From contig JBBSMX010000074.1 of NCBI GenBank assembly GCA_038232935.1, forward strand, positions 1 through 21,110: a stretch of 21,110 nucleotides of DNA, in the 5' to 3' direction. The notes under the pieces are model-generated. The model had not been told where the DNA came from, ran no database searches, and saw only the letters and a list, made by a program, of their open reading frames with translations. Of the stretch, positions 12,822 through 20,994 are shown in pieces. The position numbers and the translations under genes are program-made. Within the stretch, counting starts at the first letter, position 1. The number at the start of each line of letters is the position of its first letter. The stretch is from JBBSMX01 sp038232935 (GTDB lineage: Bacteria > Bacteroidota > Rhodothermia > Rhodothermales > JANQRZ01).

Positions 12822-14210
12822 ATGGCTTCGATCCCCGTTTTCAACTCCATCGCGATCGGTGACAACCCGGCGCACGACGTATCGCCCGTGCAGAAGGCGG
12901 CGCTCACGGCGTTCGGGCTCGGCCTGCTCGCGGCCGTCGTCGCGCTCGTCAGCGGGCTCGGCGCAGCGTATCCGATCCCGATGCTGACGCTCGTCGGACT
13001 GCTGGTTCTCGGCGGGCCGCTCGTGTACTTCTGGGACGAGTACGCCCACCGGCCGCCGGGCATCAAAAACGACGGCATCATGTTCAGCTCGACGATGGCG
13101 CGCGGTCTCGTCGGGTGGACACTCGGCATCGTGCTGACGGGGCTCTACATCCTCCTGTACTGGTTTCCGGCCACGCTCGACGGGCTGATCCGCGTTGTCG
13201 ATCCGCTCTCGTACACGCTCACGGGAAATCCCGCCACGCAGTGGTTCCTCTACGGCACGATCTACACCGTCGCCATACTCGTGATGGGGGTGCGGGCGAT
13301 TTTGAAGTACCGCCACAGCCGCTACCAGATCATCCGCACGCTCTCAGTGATGTCGGCGCAGCTCTTCCTCGCGTACCTCATCCCGCAGCTCCTCGTCCTG
13401 TTCAACCAGCCGGAGTTCTACTTCTCGTACTTCTGGCCGCTCAAGTACGACTACCTCTGGCCCGGCACCATCGGCTACCTCACCGAGTCCGGCGGGCTGG
13501 GCTACTTCATGGTGTTCTGGGGCGCGGCGATGATCTTCCTCGCGACGCCCGTGCTGACCTACTTCTTCGGGAAGCGGTGGTACTGCTCGTGGGTCTGCGG
13601 CTGCGGCGGCCTCGCCGAGACGGCCGGCGACCCGTACCGCCAGCTCTCCGACAAGAGCCTGAAGGCGTGGAAGGTCGAGCGGTGGATGATCCACTCCGTC
13701 CTCGTCTTCGTCGTGGTGACGACGGCGCTGCTGTGGATCAACTCGGCTACGGGAGGCGGCGTGTTCGGTGGGCTCTCGCAGACGTTCTCGAAGTGGTACG
13801 GGTTCGGGATCGGGCTCGTGTTCTCGGGCGTGGTCGGCGTCGGGTTTTATCCGCTGATGGGTGCGCGGGTGTGGTGCCGGTTCGGCTGCCCGATGGCGGC
13901 CGTGTTGGGGATGCAGCAGCGGTTCTTCTCCCGCTTCCGCATCACGACCAACGGCGGCCAGTGCATTTCGTGCGGCAACTGCTCGACGTACTGCGAGATG
14001 GGGATCGACGTGCGGTGGTACGCGCAACGTGGACAGAACATCATCCGGAGTAGCTGCGTCGGCTGCGGAATCTGCTCGGCGGTGTGCCCGCGCGGCGTGC
14101 TGAACCTGGAGAACGGGGCGCGCCCCGGCCGCTTCGGCGCGCCCACGCTCAACCTGATCGCCGACCTCGATATTCTCGAAGCGCCCAGCGAGCGCGGCCT
14201 GACCGCGTAG
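12822..14210 (+). CDS. NapH/CcoG-like membrane polyferredoxin (4Fe-4S)
   Basis: The 462-residue integral membrane protein has about seven to eight hydrophobic segments, roughly at 28-70 (two), 97-117, 145-162, 180-194, 226-249, 290-306 and 325-345. Cysteine motifs follow: C255-x3-C259-x-C261 (YCSWVCGCGG), C352-x3-C356-P (WCRFGCP), then two cluster sites C381-x2-C384-x2-C387-x3-C391 and C412-x2-C415-x2-C418-x3-C422-P. This arrangement, two membrane-proximal C-x3-C(P) motifs and two 4Fe-4S sites at the C-terminus, is that of NapH/CcoG/NosR-C-type electron carriers that link quinol to a redox partner. The second cysteine motif lacks the usual proline (CEMG). No periplasmic reductase genes are nearby; the adjacent flavoprotein gene suggests NAD(P)H as donor or acceptor. 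Confidence 0.85.
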   Translation: MASIPVFNSIAIGDNPAHDVSPVQKAALTAFGLGLLAAVVALVSGLGAAYPIPMLTLVGLLVLGGPLVYFWDEYAHRPPGIKNDGIMFSSTMARGLVGWTLGIVLTGLYILLYWFPATLDGLIRVVDPLSYTLTGNPATQWFLYGTIYTVAILVMGVRAILKYRHSRYQIIRTLSVMSAQLFLAYLIPQLLVLFNQPEFYFSYFWPLKYDYLWPGTIGYLTESGGLGYFMVFWGAAMIFLATPVLTYFFGKRWYCSWVCGCGGLAETAGDPYRQLSDKSLKAWKVERWMIHSVLVFVVVTTALLWINSATGGGVFGGLSQTFSKWYGFGIGLVFSGVVGVGFYPLMGARVWCRFGCPMAAVLGMQQRFFSRFRITTNGGQCISCGNCSTYCEMGIDVRWYAQRGQNIIRSSCVGCGICSAVCPRGVLNLENGARPGRFGAPTLNLIADLDILEAPSERGLTA

Positions 14211-14283
14211 CGCGTGCAACGTCGGTGCCGTCTGAAGCGTAGAGACAGCATCTATCGACTCTCCGATCTATGCTTTGCTCGCT

Positions 14284-14532
14284 ATGGGAACTGCCTTTTG
14301 GATCCGACGCTCTCTTGTCGTTTTCGCGGCCGTGTTTGCCGTCTTGTTCGTCGTCAGCCTGCTGAAGGGGCGCGGCGTGGAGGGCGGGCTCGCGTTCTCC
14401 GCGTTATGGGCGCTCATCACCACGGCCGTCTTCACGGTGGCGCGGGTCTACCAATCGCGACGGGGTCAGGCCTGCGCGCTGTGTGATGACATCCCTGCCG
14501 AGCAGGACGAGCGCGCCGCGCAGGGTGCGTGA
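14284..14532 (+). CDS. Small hypothetical membrane protein (82 aa)
   Basis: The reading frame MGTAFWIRRSLVVFAAVFAV... has a GC-rich third position like its neighbours and two hydrophobic segments (about residues 10-27 and 37-54), separated by KGRGVEGG. The tail is hydrophilic (YQSRRGQACALCDDIPAEQD) and contains one C-x2-C pair. The ATG at 14284 is chosen because it follows weaker alternatives (TTG at 14275) and starts the hydrophobic segment normally. It follows the polyferredoxin gene by 73 bp in the same direction. No family was recognised. Confidence 0.55.
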   Translation: MGTAFWIRRSLVVFAAVFAVLFVVSLLKGRGVEGGLAFSALWALITTAVFTVARVYQSRRGQACALCDDIPAEQDERAAQGA

Positions 14533-14586
14533 GAACGGAGCGAGGTGGTATGTTGGGGCGTCCTCTCACCCATCCCATCGCCCCTC

Positions 14587-14808
14587 ATGAACGAGATCAC
14601 GCCCCGACTCTCCGCCGCTCGTGCCGTCACCCTGTGGGTGATCTATGCCGTCGTGTTCGCCATTGCCGGCGGCGTCGGCGCGGGCCTGCCCGCCTTCCTC
14701 TTCCAACTCGTCACCGGCGATCCATTCGACGACATGCTCTACGCCATCATGTTCGCCGTGACGGGCTACATCGCCTACCGGCTCGCGCGCCACGTCACGG
14801 GCTGGTAG
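14587..14808 (+). CDS. Small hypothetical membrane protein (73 aa)
   Basis: The frame MNEITPRLSAARAVTLWVIYAVV... has two predicted transmembrane segments (about residues 13-40 and 50-67) joined by a short loop (TGDPFDDM), and a basic C-terminus (YRLARHVTGW). The coding bias fits the genome. A GTG upstream (14545) would extend it by 14 residues of uncertain value, so ATG 14587 is preferred. Its start lies 54 bp after the preceding small membrane protein and both are co-oriented. The function is unknown. Confidence 0.55.
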   Translation: MNEITPRLSAARAVTLWVIYAVVFAIAGGVGAGLPAFLFQLVTGDPFDDMLYAIMFAVTGYIAYRLARHVTGW

Positions 14809-14869
14809 GGTGGATCACCCAGTGCGGCGGCGGCGTGAAAAGAAGACCGCTTCCCGACCCCGGACTACC

Positions 14870-15349
14870 ATGCGTACCTCCGCGCTCTTCGCTTCGCTCG
14901 CCGCCGTGCTCCTCTTCGCCGCTTTCTCTCCGGACGATCCGCAGCCCAGCCCCGACCTCTCGCCCGAAGAGGTCGTCCGGCTTCAGGTCGAGGCGCTCCA
15001 GCGCAACGACGAGCCTCGCCCCGACGCTGGCATCGAGACGACGTATCGCTTCGCCTCGCCGGGGAACAGGGCATTCACCGGACCGCTCGACCGGTTCACG
15101 GCGATGGTGAAAGGGCCGGCCTACCGCGACCTCCTCGGTTTCGAACGGGCGGAGTACGGTGAGATGCGCGTCGAGGGCGACCTCGCCGCGCAGCGCGTGA
15201 CGCTCGTGCAGACAGACGGCCGGCGCGTGACGTACGTGTTCGGCCTCTCGAAGCAGACAGAGGGTGGATGTGAGGGCTGCTGGATGACGGACACCGTCGT
15301 GCCCGAGACGGGGCCGTCGGATCGGGAGAACGGGCTCCGCAGGATCTGA
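14870..15349 (+). CDS. DUF4864 domain protein, secreted/periplasmic
   Basis: The 159-residue protein starts with a probable signal sequence (MRTSALFASLAAVLLFAAFS). The remainder matches the DUF4864 pattern as I know it: VVRLQVEALQRNDEP (35-49), DAGIETTYRFASPGNRAFTG (52-71), GPLDRFTAMVKGPAYRDLLG (71-90) and a GC-x-x-C-W motif (EGGCEGCWMTDTVV, 131-144). The family is of unknown function and resembles NTF2-like small proteins. The start at 14870 begins the signal sequence; the frame is open upstream without similarity. It is co-oriented with the neighbours; its stop is 67 bp before the yifB start. Confidence 0.75.
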   Translation: MRTSALFASLAAVLLFAAFSPDDPQPSPDLSPEEVVRLQVEALQRNDEPRPDAGIETTYRFASPGNRAFTGPLDRFTAMVKGPAYRDLLGFERAEYGEMRVEGDLAAQRVTLVQTDGRRVTYVFGLSKQTEGGCEGCWMTDTVVPETGPSDRENGLRRI

Positions 15350-15416
15350 GAGGATCCGGGGTTACGGCGGGTCGTGCGGCGTGTCTAAGGGGTACTACCC
15401 ACCAACGCCCGGCCCC

Positions 15417-16961
15417 ATGCTATCCCACGTCTGGAGTTCCGCCGTCCTCGGCATCGATGCCCTCCCCATCGAGATCGAGACGCACATCGAGCCGAACATC
15501 CCGAAGTGGACGGTCGTCGGGCTCCCGGACGGGGCGGTGCGCGAGAGCCGCGACCGCGTCTGGGCCGCGCTCAAGAACTCGGGCCTGCCGACGCCGCGTG
15601 GAGCAGTGACGGTGAATTTGGCCCCGGCCGACGTGCGGAAGGAGGGCGCGGCGTTCGACCTCCCCATCGCGCTCGGCCTGCTCGCAGCCTCGGGCGGCCC
15701 TTTCACGCAAGAGGAGCTCGACGGCCTGTTCATCCTCGGCGAGCTCTCGCTCGACGGCTCGCTCCGGCCCGTGCGCGGCGTGCTGCCGATGGCGATCCGC
15801 GCCCGGCGAGAGGGGATGCGCGGCGTGATCGTCCCCACCGACAACGCAGCCGAGGCCGCCGTCGTGGAAGGGCTGGCGGTCTACCCGGTGGCGACCCTCT
15901 CCGACGCCGTCGCCCTCCTCGTCCACGGTCTGGGCACGCCGTACCGCCGCGACCTCGACCGGCTCTTCGACGAGGCCCGGCAGTACCCCGTCGACTTCTC
16001 CGACGTGCGGGGGCAGGAGCACGTCAAGCGCTCGCTCGAAGTCGCGGCGGCGGGTGGGCACAACGCGCTCCTCGTCGGCCCGCCCGGCGCGGGCAAGACG
16101 ATGCTCGCCCGGCGGATGCCGACGATCCTCCCGCCGCTCAGTGCCGACGAAGCGCTCGAAACGACCTCGATCCACAGCGTCGGCGGCAAGTTGAACGGGG
16201 CGGCCCGGCACGGGCTCGTCGCCACGCGGCCCTTCCGGTCGCCGCACCACACGATCTCCGACGCCGGGCTCTGCGGCGGCGGTTCGAACCCGCTCCCCGG
16301 CGAGATCTCGCTCGCCCACAACGGCGTGCTCTTCCTCGACGAGCTGCCCGAGTTCCGGCGGCAGGTGCTCGAAGTCCTTCGCCAACCGCTCGAAGAGGGC
16401 TGCATCACGATCGCCCGCGCCCGCGTCAGCGTCGAGTTCCCTGCTCGGTTCATGCTCGTCGCGTCAATGAACCCGTGCCCGTGCGGGCATCTCAACGACC
16501 CGACGCGGGCGTGCGTCTGCGCCCCGCCGCAGGTCCAGCGCTACCTCGCCAAAATCAGCGGCCCGCTCATGGACCGGATCGACCTCCACGTCGAAGTGAC
16601 CCCGGTGCCGTTCGACGAACTGAACCGGCGCGCGCCGGGCGAGTCCTCCGCTGCGGTGCGGGAGCGGGTGATGGGCGCGCGCGCCGTGCAGGCCGCGCGG
16701 TTCCTCGCGGAGGCGGGCGTCTACTGCAACGCGCAGATGGGGCCGCGACTCGTCCGCCGCCACTGCGCGCTCGATGCAGCGGGGCAGAACCTGATGAAGA
16801 TGGCGCTCTCCCGCCTCGGCCTCTCAGCCCGCGCCTACGACCGCATCCTCAAAGTCTCCCGCACGATTGCCGACCTTGCCGGGGTGGAGCGGATCGCGAG
16901 CGAGCACCTCGCCGAGGCCGTGCAGTATCGCTCGCTCGACCGCGGCTGGTGGGGGAAGTGA
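15417..16961 (+). CDS. comM: YifB/ComM family Mg-chelatase-like AAA+ ATPase
   Basis: The 514-residue protein has the three expected parts. The N-terminal ChlI-like domain (about 20-140) contains ALPIEIETHIEPNIPKWTVVGLPDGAVRES and NLAPADVRKEG. The AAA+ core has Walker A GPPGAGKT (221-228), the FRSPHHTISDAG loop (273-284), Walker B VLFLDE (304-309) and the NPCPCG motif (352-357). The C-terminal Mg-chelatase-related region (about 430-510) ends in AVQYRSLDRGWWGK. In naturally transformable bacteria ComM acts as a helicase for branch migration of incoming DNA; many genomes carry it without known competence, so the exact role here is open. The ATG at 15417 is preferred over an upstream GTG. The stop is 14 bp from the convergent moaB stop. 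Confidence 0.94.
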   Translation: MLSHVWSSAVLGIDALPIEIETHIEPNIPKWTVVGLPDGAVRESRDRVWAALKNSGLPTPRGAVTVNLAPADVRKEGAAFDLPIALGLLAASGGPFTQEELDGLFILGELSLDGSLRPVRGVLPMAIRARREGMRGVIVPTDNAAEAAVVEGLAVYPVATLSDAVALLVHGLGTPYRRDLDRLFDEARQYPVDFSDVRGQEHVKRSLEVAAAGGHNALLVGPPGAGKTMLARRMPTILPPLSADEALETTSIHSVGGKLNGAARHGLVATRPFRSPHHTISDAGLCGGGSNPLPGEISLAHNGVLFLDELPEFRRQVLEVLRQPLEEGCITIARARVSVEFPARFMLVASMNPCPCGHLNDPTRACVCAPPQVQRYLAKISGPLMDRIDLHVEVTPVPFDELNRRAPGESSAAVRERVMGARAVQAARFLAEAGVYCNAQMGPRLVRRHCALDAAGQNLMKMALSRLGLSARAYDRILKVSRTIADLAGVERIASEHLAEAVQYRSLDRGWWGK

Positions 16962-16975
16962 GTCCGGCCCGCCGC

Positions 16976-17494
16976 CTACCGCTGCCGCAGGATCTCCCAG
17001 ACGAGGTGCCGCAGCTCGGGTGCGATCAGCCGCTCCACCGCGAGGCGCACGGCGTTCCGCGAGCCGGGGCAGCAGAACAGCAGCGTCTCGTGTCCCTCCG
17101 CTCCGTAAACGCCCGCCGTCGCCCGCGAGAGCATCGCGCCCGGACCGATCTCCTCGAACGACAGCATCCGAAACAGCTCGCCGAAGCCGGGCAGCGATTT
17201 GGTGATCAGCGCCTCGGCGACCTCGACCGTCGTGTCCCGCCGCGCGATGCCCGTGCCACCCGTCGTGACGACGACCTCGACTTCATCGGCCCACGCTTCG
17301 AGCTGTGCGCGGATCGCCGCCGCGTCGTCCCGGACGATGGCGTAAAGAGCCACTTCGTGGCCGGCCTCGGTCAGCCGCTCGCGGAGGAGCGCGCCGCTCG
17401 TGTCCGTCGCCGGAGTGCGGGTGTCGGAGACGGTGAGGACGGCGCAGGTGACGGGTGTGTCCTTCGCCTTCCGCTGGTGCTCGGGGTAGCCCAT
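16976..17494 (-). CDS. moaB: Molybdenum cofactor biosynthesis protein MoaB/MogA family
   Basis: The 172-residue protein belongs to the MoaB/MogA/CinA-N molybdopterin-binding fold. Members adenylylate or bind molybdopterin before metal insertion. Signatures are VLTVSDTR (19-26), the nucleotide-binding VVVTTGGTGIARRDTT (74-89), LPGFGELFRMLSFEEIGPGAMLSRA (101-125) and CCPGSRNAVRLA (141-152). MoaB and MogA are hard to separate by motif; the size suggests MoaB. No other Mo-cofactor gene is in the window, so its pathway partners are elsewhere. The ATG at 17494 overlaps the yidD stop as TGATG, which points to translational coupling and fixes the start. Confidence 0.93.
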   Translation of the reverse strand: MGYPEHQRKAKDTPVTCAVLTVSDTRTPATDTSGALLRERLTEAGHEVALYAIVRDDAAAIRAQLEAWADEVEVVVTTGGTGIARRDTTVEVAEALITKSLPGFGELFRMLSFEEIGPGAMLSRATAGVYGAEGHETLLFCCPGSRNAVRLAVERLIAPELRHLVWEILRQR

Positions 17495-17844
17495 CAGGAG
17501 GTCGGCGCGTGGCGCTCGGCGGTATGCACACATGTGGCGTCGTGCGCTTCAGCGTCGGCGCGGGCTTCGGCCTGCACTGCCTCGCCGAACCAGCGCGGTG
17601 GGTCGTATCCGTGCCCGCCCCACGGATTGCACCGCAGGATGCGCCACACGGCGAGGACCGTCCCGCGCGCCGCCCCATACTTCTGCAGAGCGAGAATGGC
17701 GTACGTCGAGCACGTCGGTGTGTACCGGCAACTCGACGGGAGGTGGGGCGAGACCGCGAGCTGGTAGAATCGCACGAGCCCGACGAGCATGAGCTTCGGC
17801 AGCGAGACGATCCGGCGGAGGGCAGTATGGAGGGCGGCAGGCAT
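17494..17844 (-). CDS. yidD: YidD family membrane protein insertion efficiency factor
   Basis: The 116-residue protein carries the YidD signature: FYQLAVSPHL (27-36), SSCRYTPTCSTYAILALQKYG (38-57) and WRILRCNPWGGHGYDP (67-81). YidD is a small membrane-associated protein that helps YidC-dependent insertion of membrane proteins. Its usual neighbours rpmH, rnpA and yidC are absent here. The C-terminus beyond residue 85 is longer than the core and non-conserved. It overlaps moaB by one base and starts 15 bp after the exporter stop, so the three genes are probably cotranscribed. Confidence 0.92.
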   Translation of the reverse strand: MPAALHTALRRIVSLPKLMLVGLVRFYQLAVSPHLPSSCRYTPTCSTYAILALQKYGAARGTVLAVWRILRCNPWGGHGYDPPRWFGEAVQAEARADAEAHDATCVHTAERHAPTS

Positions 17845-17859
17845 CGAAGCTGCAACGCA

Positions 17860-20193
17860 CTACGCGGCGATCCGGTCCGGTGCCTCGGCCAGCGGGCTCG
17901 TCGGCTCCGTGGCGGAGGCGCGAATCGTCGGGTGCATGAGGTGGAGCAGGGCCGGCAGCAGAAACAGGTCGGCGAGGAGGGCGAGCACCACCGTGGTCGA
18001 GACGAGGAGGCCCATGTACGTCGTGCTCTGGAACACGCTCGTCGTCAGCACAATGAAACCGCCGAAGAGGATGAGCGAGGTCAGCATCACGGCCTTGCCG
18101 GTGCCGAGGAGCGTGGCGGTGAGCGCCGGGCGGAACGGGACGTCCGCCTGCATCTCCTGCCGCAGCCGCGCCAGCATGTGGATCGTGTCGTCGATGGCGA
18201 TGCCGAAGGCAATCGAGAAGATCACCGCCGTGGCGGGCTTGATCTCGATGCCGACGACGCCCATCAGCCCGGCGATCAGCAGGAGCGGGACCACGTTCGG
18301 GATGAGCGAGATGACGACGAGCTTGGCGTCGCGGAACAGGAAGCCCATGAGGATCGAGATGAACACGAACGCGAGGCCGATGGAGAGCAGCAGGCTCTGG
18401 ACGAGGTAGTCCGAGAGCCCGGCCGCGAGGACGATGGTCCCGGTCTGTGTGGCCTCGACGTTCGGCGGGAGCGTCTCGGCGAGGAACGCATCGAACCGCT
18501 CGCGGAACGCCTTGATCTCGGCCGAGCCGACGTCGTTCATCATCGCGCTGACGCGGACCTCGCCGTAGTCGAAGTCCACGAACCGCCGGAGGGAGGCTTC
18601 GTCCGTGAGTTCGAGCAGGAAGAAGTACTGGGCGGCGAGGTCGGCGCTCGCGGGCAGCCGGTACGCCTCGGCGGAGTCGCCGCGCATCGCGCGGTTGAGC
18701 TGCTTGAGGAGGTCCGCTGGCGAGACGACGCGCTTCACGGCGGGCTGGCTGAGGAGGTAGCTCTCGACCTCGGCGACCGTTTGCAGCAGTGCCGGGTCTT
18801 TGAAGGCGTCCGGCTCACTAGCAGTGAGGACCGTCTCGAATCGGAAGGGGGAAACGATGTGGTCCTCGAAGAACCGGATGTCCTGATAGACCTGCGTGCG
18901 CGGCCCGAGGTCGTCGTTGATGTACGAGTTGACGCGGAGCTGCATCGCGCCGAGCGCGCCGGCCGCGCAGAGCACGAGCGTGGCGACGATGATCCCCTTC
19001 GCGTGGCGCTCGGTGAAGCCGTCGATCCACCGGAGGCTCCGGGTGAAGCCGCCGAGGCTGAGGCGCTGGATCTGCTTCTCCGTCGGCGGCTTCGTCCACA
19101 GCAGGACGGTCGCGACGAGCGCGAGCGAGATCACGAACGTGAGCATCACGCCGAGGGCCGTGAACGCGCCGAACCGCTTCATCGGGACGACCTGGCTCGT
19201 GGCGAGCGTGCCGAAGCCGATGGCCGTCGTGACGCTCGTCAGCAGCGTCGCCGCGCCGAGGCGGACGATCATCTGCCGGATCGCCGCGCGCTTGTCGAGC
19301 GTGAGGAGGCCGTCGTAGTACTTCGCCAGCAAGTGGAGCGAGTCCGCCACGGCGACGACGAGGATGATGGCGGCGAGCGTGCTTGTGAGCACGTCGATGG
19401 GGTTGCCGAGCAGCATCATCGCCGCGATGGTCCACAGCAGCCCGAGCCACACGACGACGAGCGGGATCACCACGCCGCGCACATTCCGGAACATCCAGAT
19501 CAGCACGAGCACGATCACGAGCGAGGCGAGCCCGACCGACCGGACGACCTCGAACTGGAGCATCGTCACGTAGGCGTTGCGGAGGTACGGGTAGCCCGAC
19601 CAGCGGAACGTGTAGCGCCCGGCGAACGGAGCGAGGGCGGCCTGCGCCTCGTCGATGATGGCCCCGCGCGTGGCGTAGTGGTTCAGCTCCGGCCGGATGC
19701 GGATGAAGAGCGCCGTCGCCGTCCCCTCGCGGTTCACGACGTAGCCCGTCGCGAGCGAGTCGCCCTGCACGCTCGCCTCGATGGCGCGCAGCGAGTCCGG
19801 ATTGTCGATGATGTCGCCGACGAGTGGGGCGACCTCGATGCCGTTCGCCGTCCCGCGCAGGTTCTCCGCCGACGTCACCGACACCACGTCCTCGACGCCC
19901 TCGATGGCTTCGAGCGCTTCCGTCATCGCCCGAATGTCGCGGAGCGTTGCGTACGCGAACACGTCGGCCGTCTCGAAGCCGACGACGATGAAGGCGTCGT
20001 CGGGCTCGTACGCCTCGGTGAACGCCTTGTACTGCTGGATCGTCGGGTCCTCGGCCGGGAGGAAGTTCTCGAGGTTGTAGTCGAAGCGGACGCCGCCGAC
20101 GAGGAGATAAACCCCGGCCAGGACCGAGATCGCGACGAGCGCGGCCATGACGACGCGCGGGTGACGGAGAATGAAGTCGGCGACGCGCTGCAT
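17860..20193 (-). CDS. RND/MMPL superfamily exporter (COG1033-type)
   Basis: The 777-residue inner-membrane protein shows the duplicated RND plan: one N-terminal transmembrane segment (about 13-35), a large periplasmic loop (36-215), five segments to about 366, then TM7 (400-418), a second loop (420-590) and five more segments to the end. The conserved TM4-like sites AVADSLH (Asp284, His287) and AIDDTIHMLARL (Asp668-Asp669, His672) match the proton-relay region of MMPL/HpnN-type pumps and the sterol-sensing-like fold. Such proteins use the proton gradient to move lipids or other hydrophobic compounds; the substrate here is unknown. No membrane-fusion or TolC partner is adjacent. The ATG at 20193 is chosen over one 12 codons upstream, since MQRVADFILRHP begins the family's usual N-terminus. 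Confidence 0.9.
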   Translation of the reverse strand: MQRVADFILRHPRVVMAALVAISVLAGVYLLVGGVRFDYNLENFLPAEDPTIQQYKAFTEAYEPDDAFIVVGFETADVFAYATLRDIRAMTEALEAIEGVEDVVSVTSAENLRGTANGIEVAPLVGDIIDNPDSLRAIEASVQGDSLATGYVVNREGTATALFIRIRPELNHYATRGAIIDEAQAALAPFAGRYTFRWSGYPYLRNAYVTMLQFEVVRSVGLASLVIVLVLIWMFRNVRGVVIPLVVVWLGLLWTIAAMMLLGNPIDVLTSTLAAIILVVAVADSLHLLAKYYDGLLTLDKRAAIRQMIVRLGAATLLTSVTTAIGFGTLATSQVVPMKRFGAFTALGVMLTFVISLALVATVLLWTKPPTEKQIQRLSLGGFTRSLRWIDGFTERHAKGIIVATLVLCAAGALGAMQLRVNSYINDDLGPRTQVYQDIRFFEDHIVSPFRFETVLTASEPDAFKDPALLQTVAEVESYLLSQPAVKRVVSPADLLKQLNRAMRGDSAEAYRLPASADLAAQYFFLLELTDEASLRRFVDFDYGEVRVSAMMNDVGSAEIKAFRERFDAFLAETLPPNVEATQTGTIVLAAGLSDYLVQSLLLSIGLAFVFISILMGFLFRDAKLVVISLIPNVVPLLLIAGLMGVVGIEIKPATAVIFSIAFGIAIDDTIHMLARLRQEMQADVPFRPALTATLLGTGKAVMLTSLILFGGFIVLTTSVFQSTTYMGLLVSTTVVLALLADLFLLPALLHLMHPTIRASATEPTSPLAEAPDRIAA

Positions 20194-20296
20194 GCAGGGG
20201 GCGGATGGATTCGGCCGGGTTAACGCCACGCCGCCGCTCCGGGTCTTGAAAGGATGGGGAATAGCATGCGGCTTCGGCCGGTTAGCGCCGAGTCAC
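20194..20296. other. Intergenic spacer between SH3b gene and exporter gene
   Basis: This is 103 bp, about as GC-rich as the coding regions around it, with no recognisable terminator, promoter or open frame. The short gap and same direction allow read-through from the SH3b gene into the exporter gene. Confidence 0.4.
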
Positions 20297-20953
20297 TCAG
20301 TCGCCAGCAACGAAGAACGCGATCCGCCAGCGCCCGCCCTCGTGCACGAACCCGAGTCGGTACCCGATGGGGCTGCGGAGGTAGCGCGCGACGACATAGC
20401 CCGTCCGCCCATCGGAGAGGGTGACGGCTCGCCAGCCCTCGGGCACGTCGGCGTCATACGGTGCCGGGACGAGAGCGAAGGAGAGCGCCGCCAGCACGTC
20501 CGCCGTGGTGTCCGGCGCAGCGCGCACGCGGACGTTCTCCCCGACGACAGCGAGGTGCTCGAAGGCGTCGAGCGAGTCCGGCCACGCGCCGAACACGTAG
20601 GGCACGATCACCATGGCCAACTCGCCGCTCCCGCCGGCCGAGTACGTGCTGCCGAGCGCGACCGTCCGCGTCAGTACCGACCATACGTCCGCGCCCTCGG
20701 GCCGAGGCTCAGTGAGCCAGAGCCTACGAAACCCCTCGACGCCTTCGTCACCTCCGAAGCTGAGCTTAGCGTGCGGGTCGAGCACGCTAAACACAAACGA
20801 CGTGTCGCGCGCCTGTGCCGCTTCGAGCAGGCGCGCGCGGAAGAGGATGAACGACGGATCGGCGGCGGCCTCATCCACAGGAAGCAGCGCCCCGACTTGA
20901 GCAAAGGCAGGAATGGCGGAGAGCAGGAGGGAAGAGAGCAGCAGTGCGCGCAT
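20297..20953 (-). CDS. Secreted/periplasmic SH3b-domain protein
   Basis: The 218-residue protein begins with a signal peptide (MRALLLSSLLLSAIPAFAQ, cleavage near residue 19). The middle (about 30-130) is unassigned but resembles a small alpha/beta domain of the NTF2-like kind (FGGDEGVEGFRRLW). Residues about 138-195 form a bacterial SH3 (SH3b) domain: VVGENVRVRAAPDTTADVLAALSF, then WRAVTLSDGRTGYVVARYLRSPIGY, typical of cell-wall or ligand-binding modules. The exporter gene follows after 103 bp on the same strand. Function is not known. Confidence 0.8.
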   Translation of the reverse strand: MRALLLSSLLLSAIPAFAQVGALLPVDEAAADPSFILFRARLLEAAQARDTSFVFSVLDPHAKLSFGGDEGVEGFRRLWLTEPRPEGADVWSVLTRTVALGSTYSAGGSGELAMVIVPYVFGAWPDSLDAFEHLAVVGENVRVRAAPDTTADVLAALSFALVPAPYDADVPEGWRAVTLSDGRTGYVVARYLRSPIGYRLGFVHEGGRWRIAFFVAGD

Positions 20954-20957
20954 GGAC

Positions 20958-20994
20958 TCAGAAACCGTACGTCAACGTCAGTCGCGGGTTGATC
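20958..20994 (-). pseudogene. Possible outer-membrane protein C-terminal remnant
   Basis: In another minus-strand frame, the last codons before TGA at 20958-20960 read INPRLTLTYGF. Alternating hydrophobic residues and a terminal Phe are the usual end of an outer-membrane beta-barrel protein. The stop is 4 bp before the start of the SH3b gene, as in an operon. If the neighbouring frame is a transposase, this could be the tail left of a barrel gene disrupted by insertion. The stretch is too short to be sure. Confidence 0.25.

Noticed and set aside
17455..20223. Long plus-strand frame (922 codons) opposite the exporter, yidD and moaB
   Set aside because: It is a low-complexity, highly charged shadow frame (long runs of Asp, Glu, Arg and His). 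The minus strand carries three recognisable genes.
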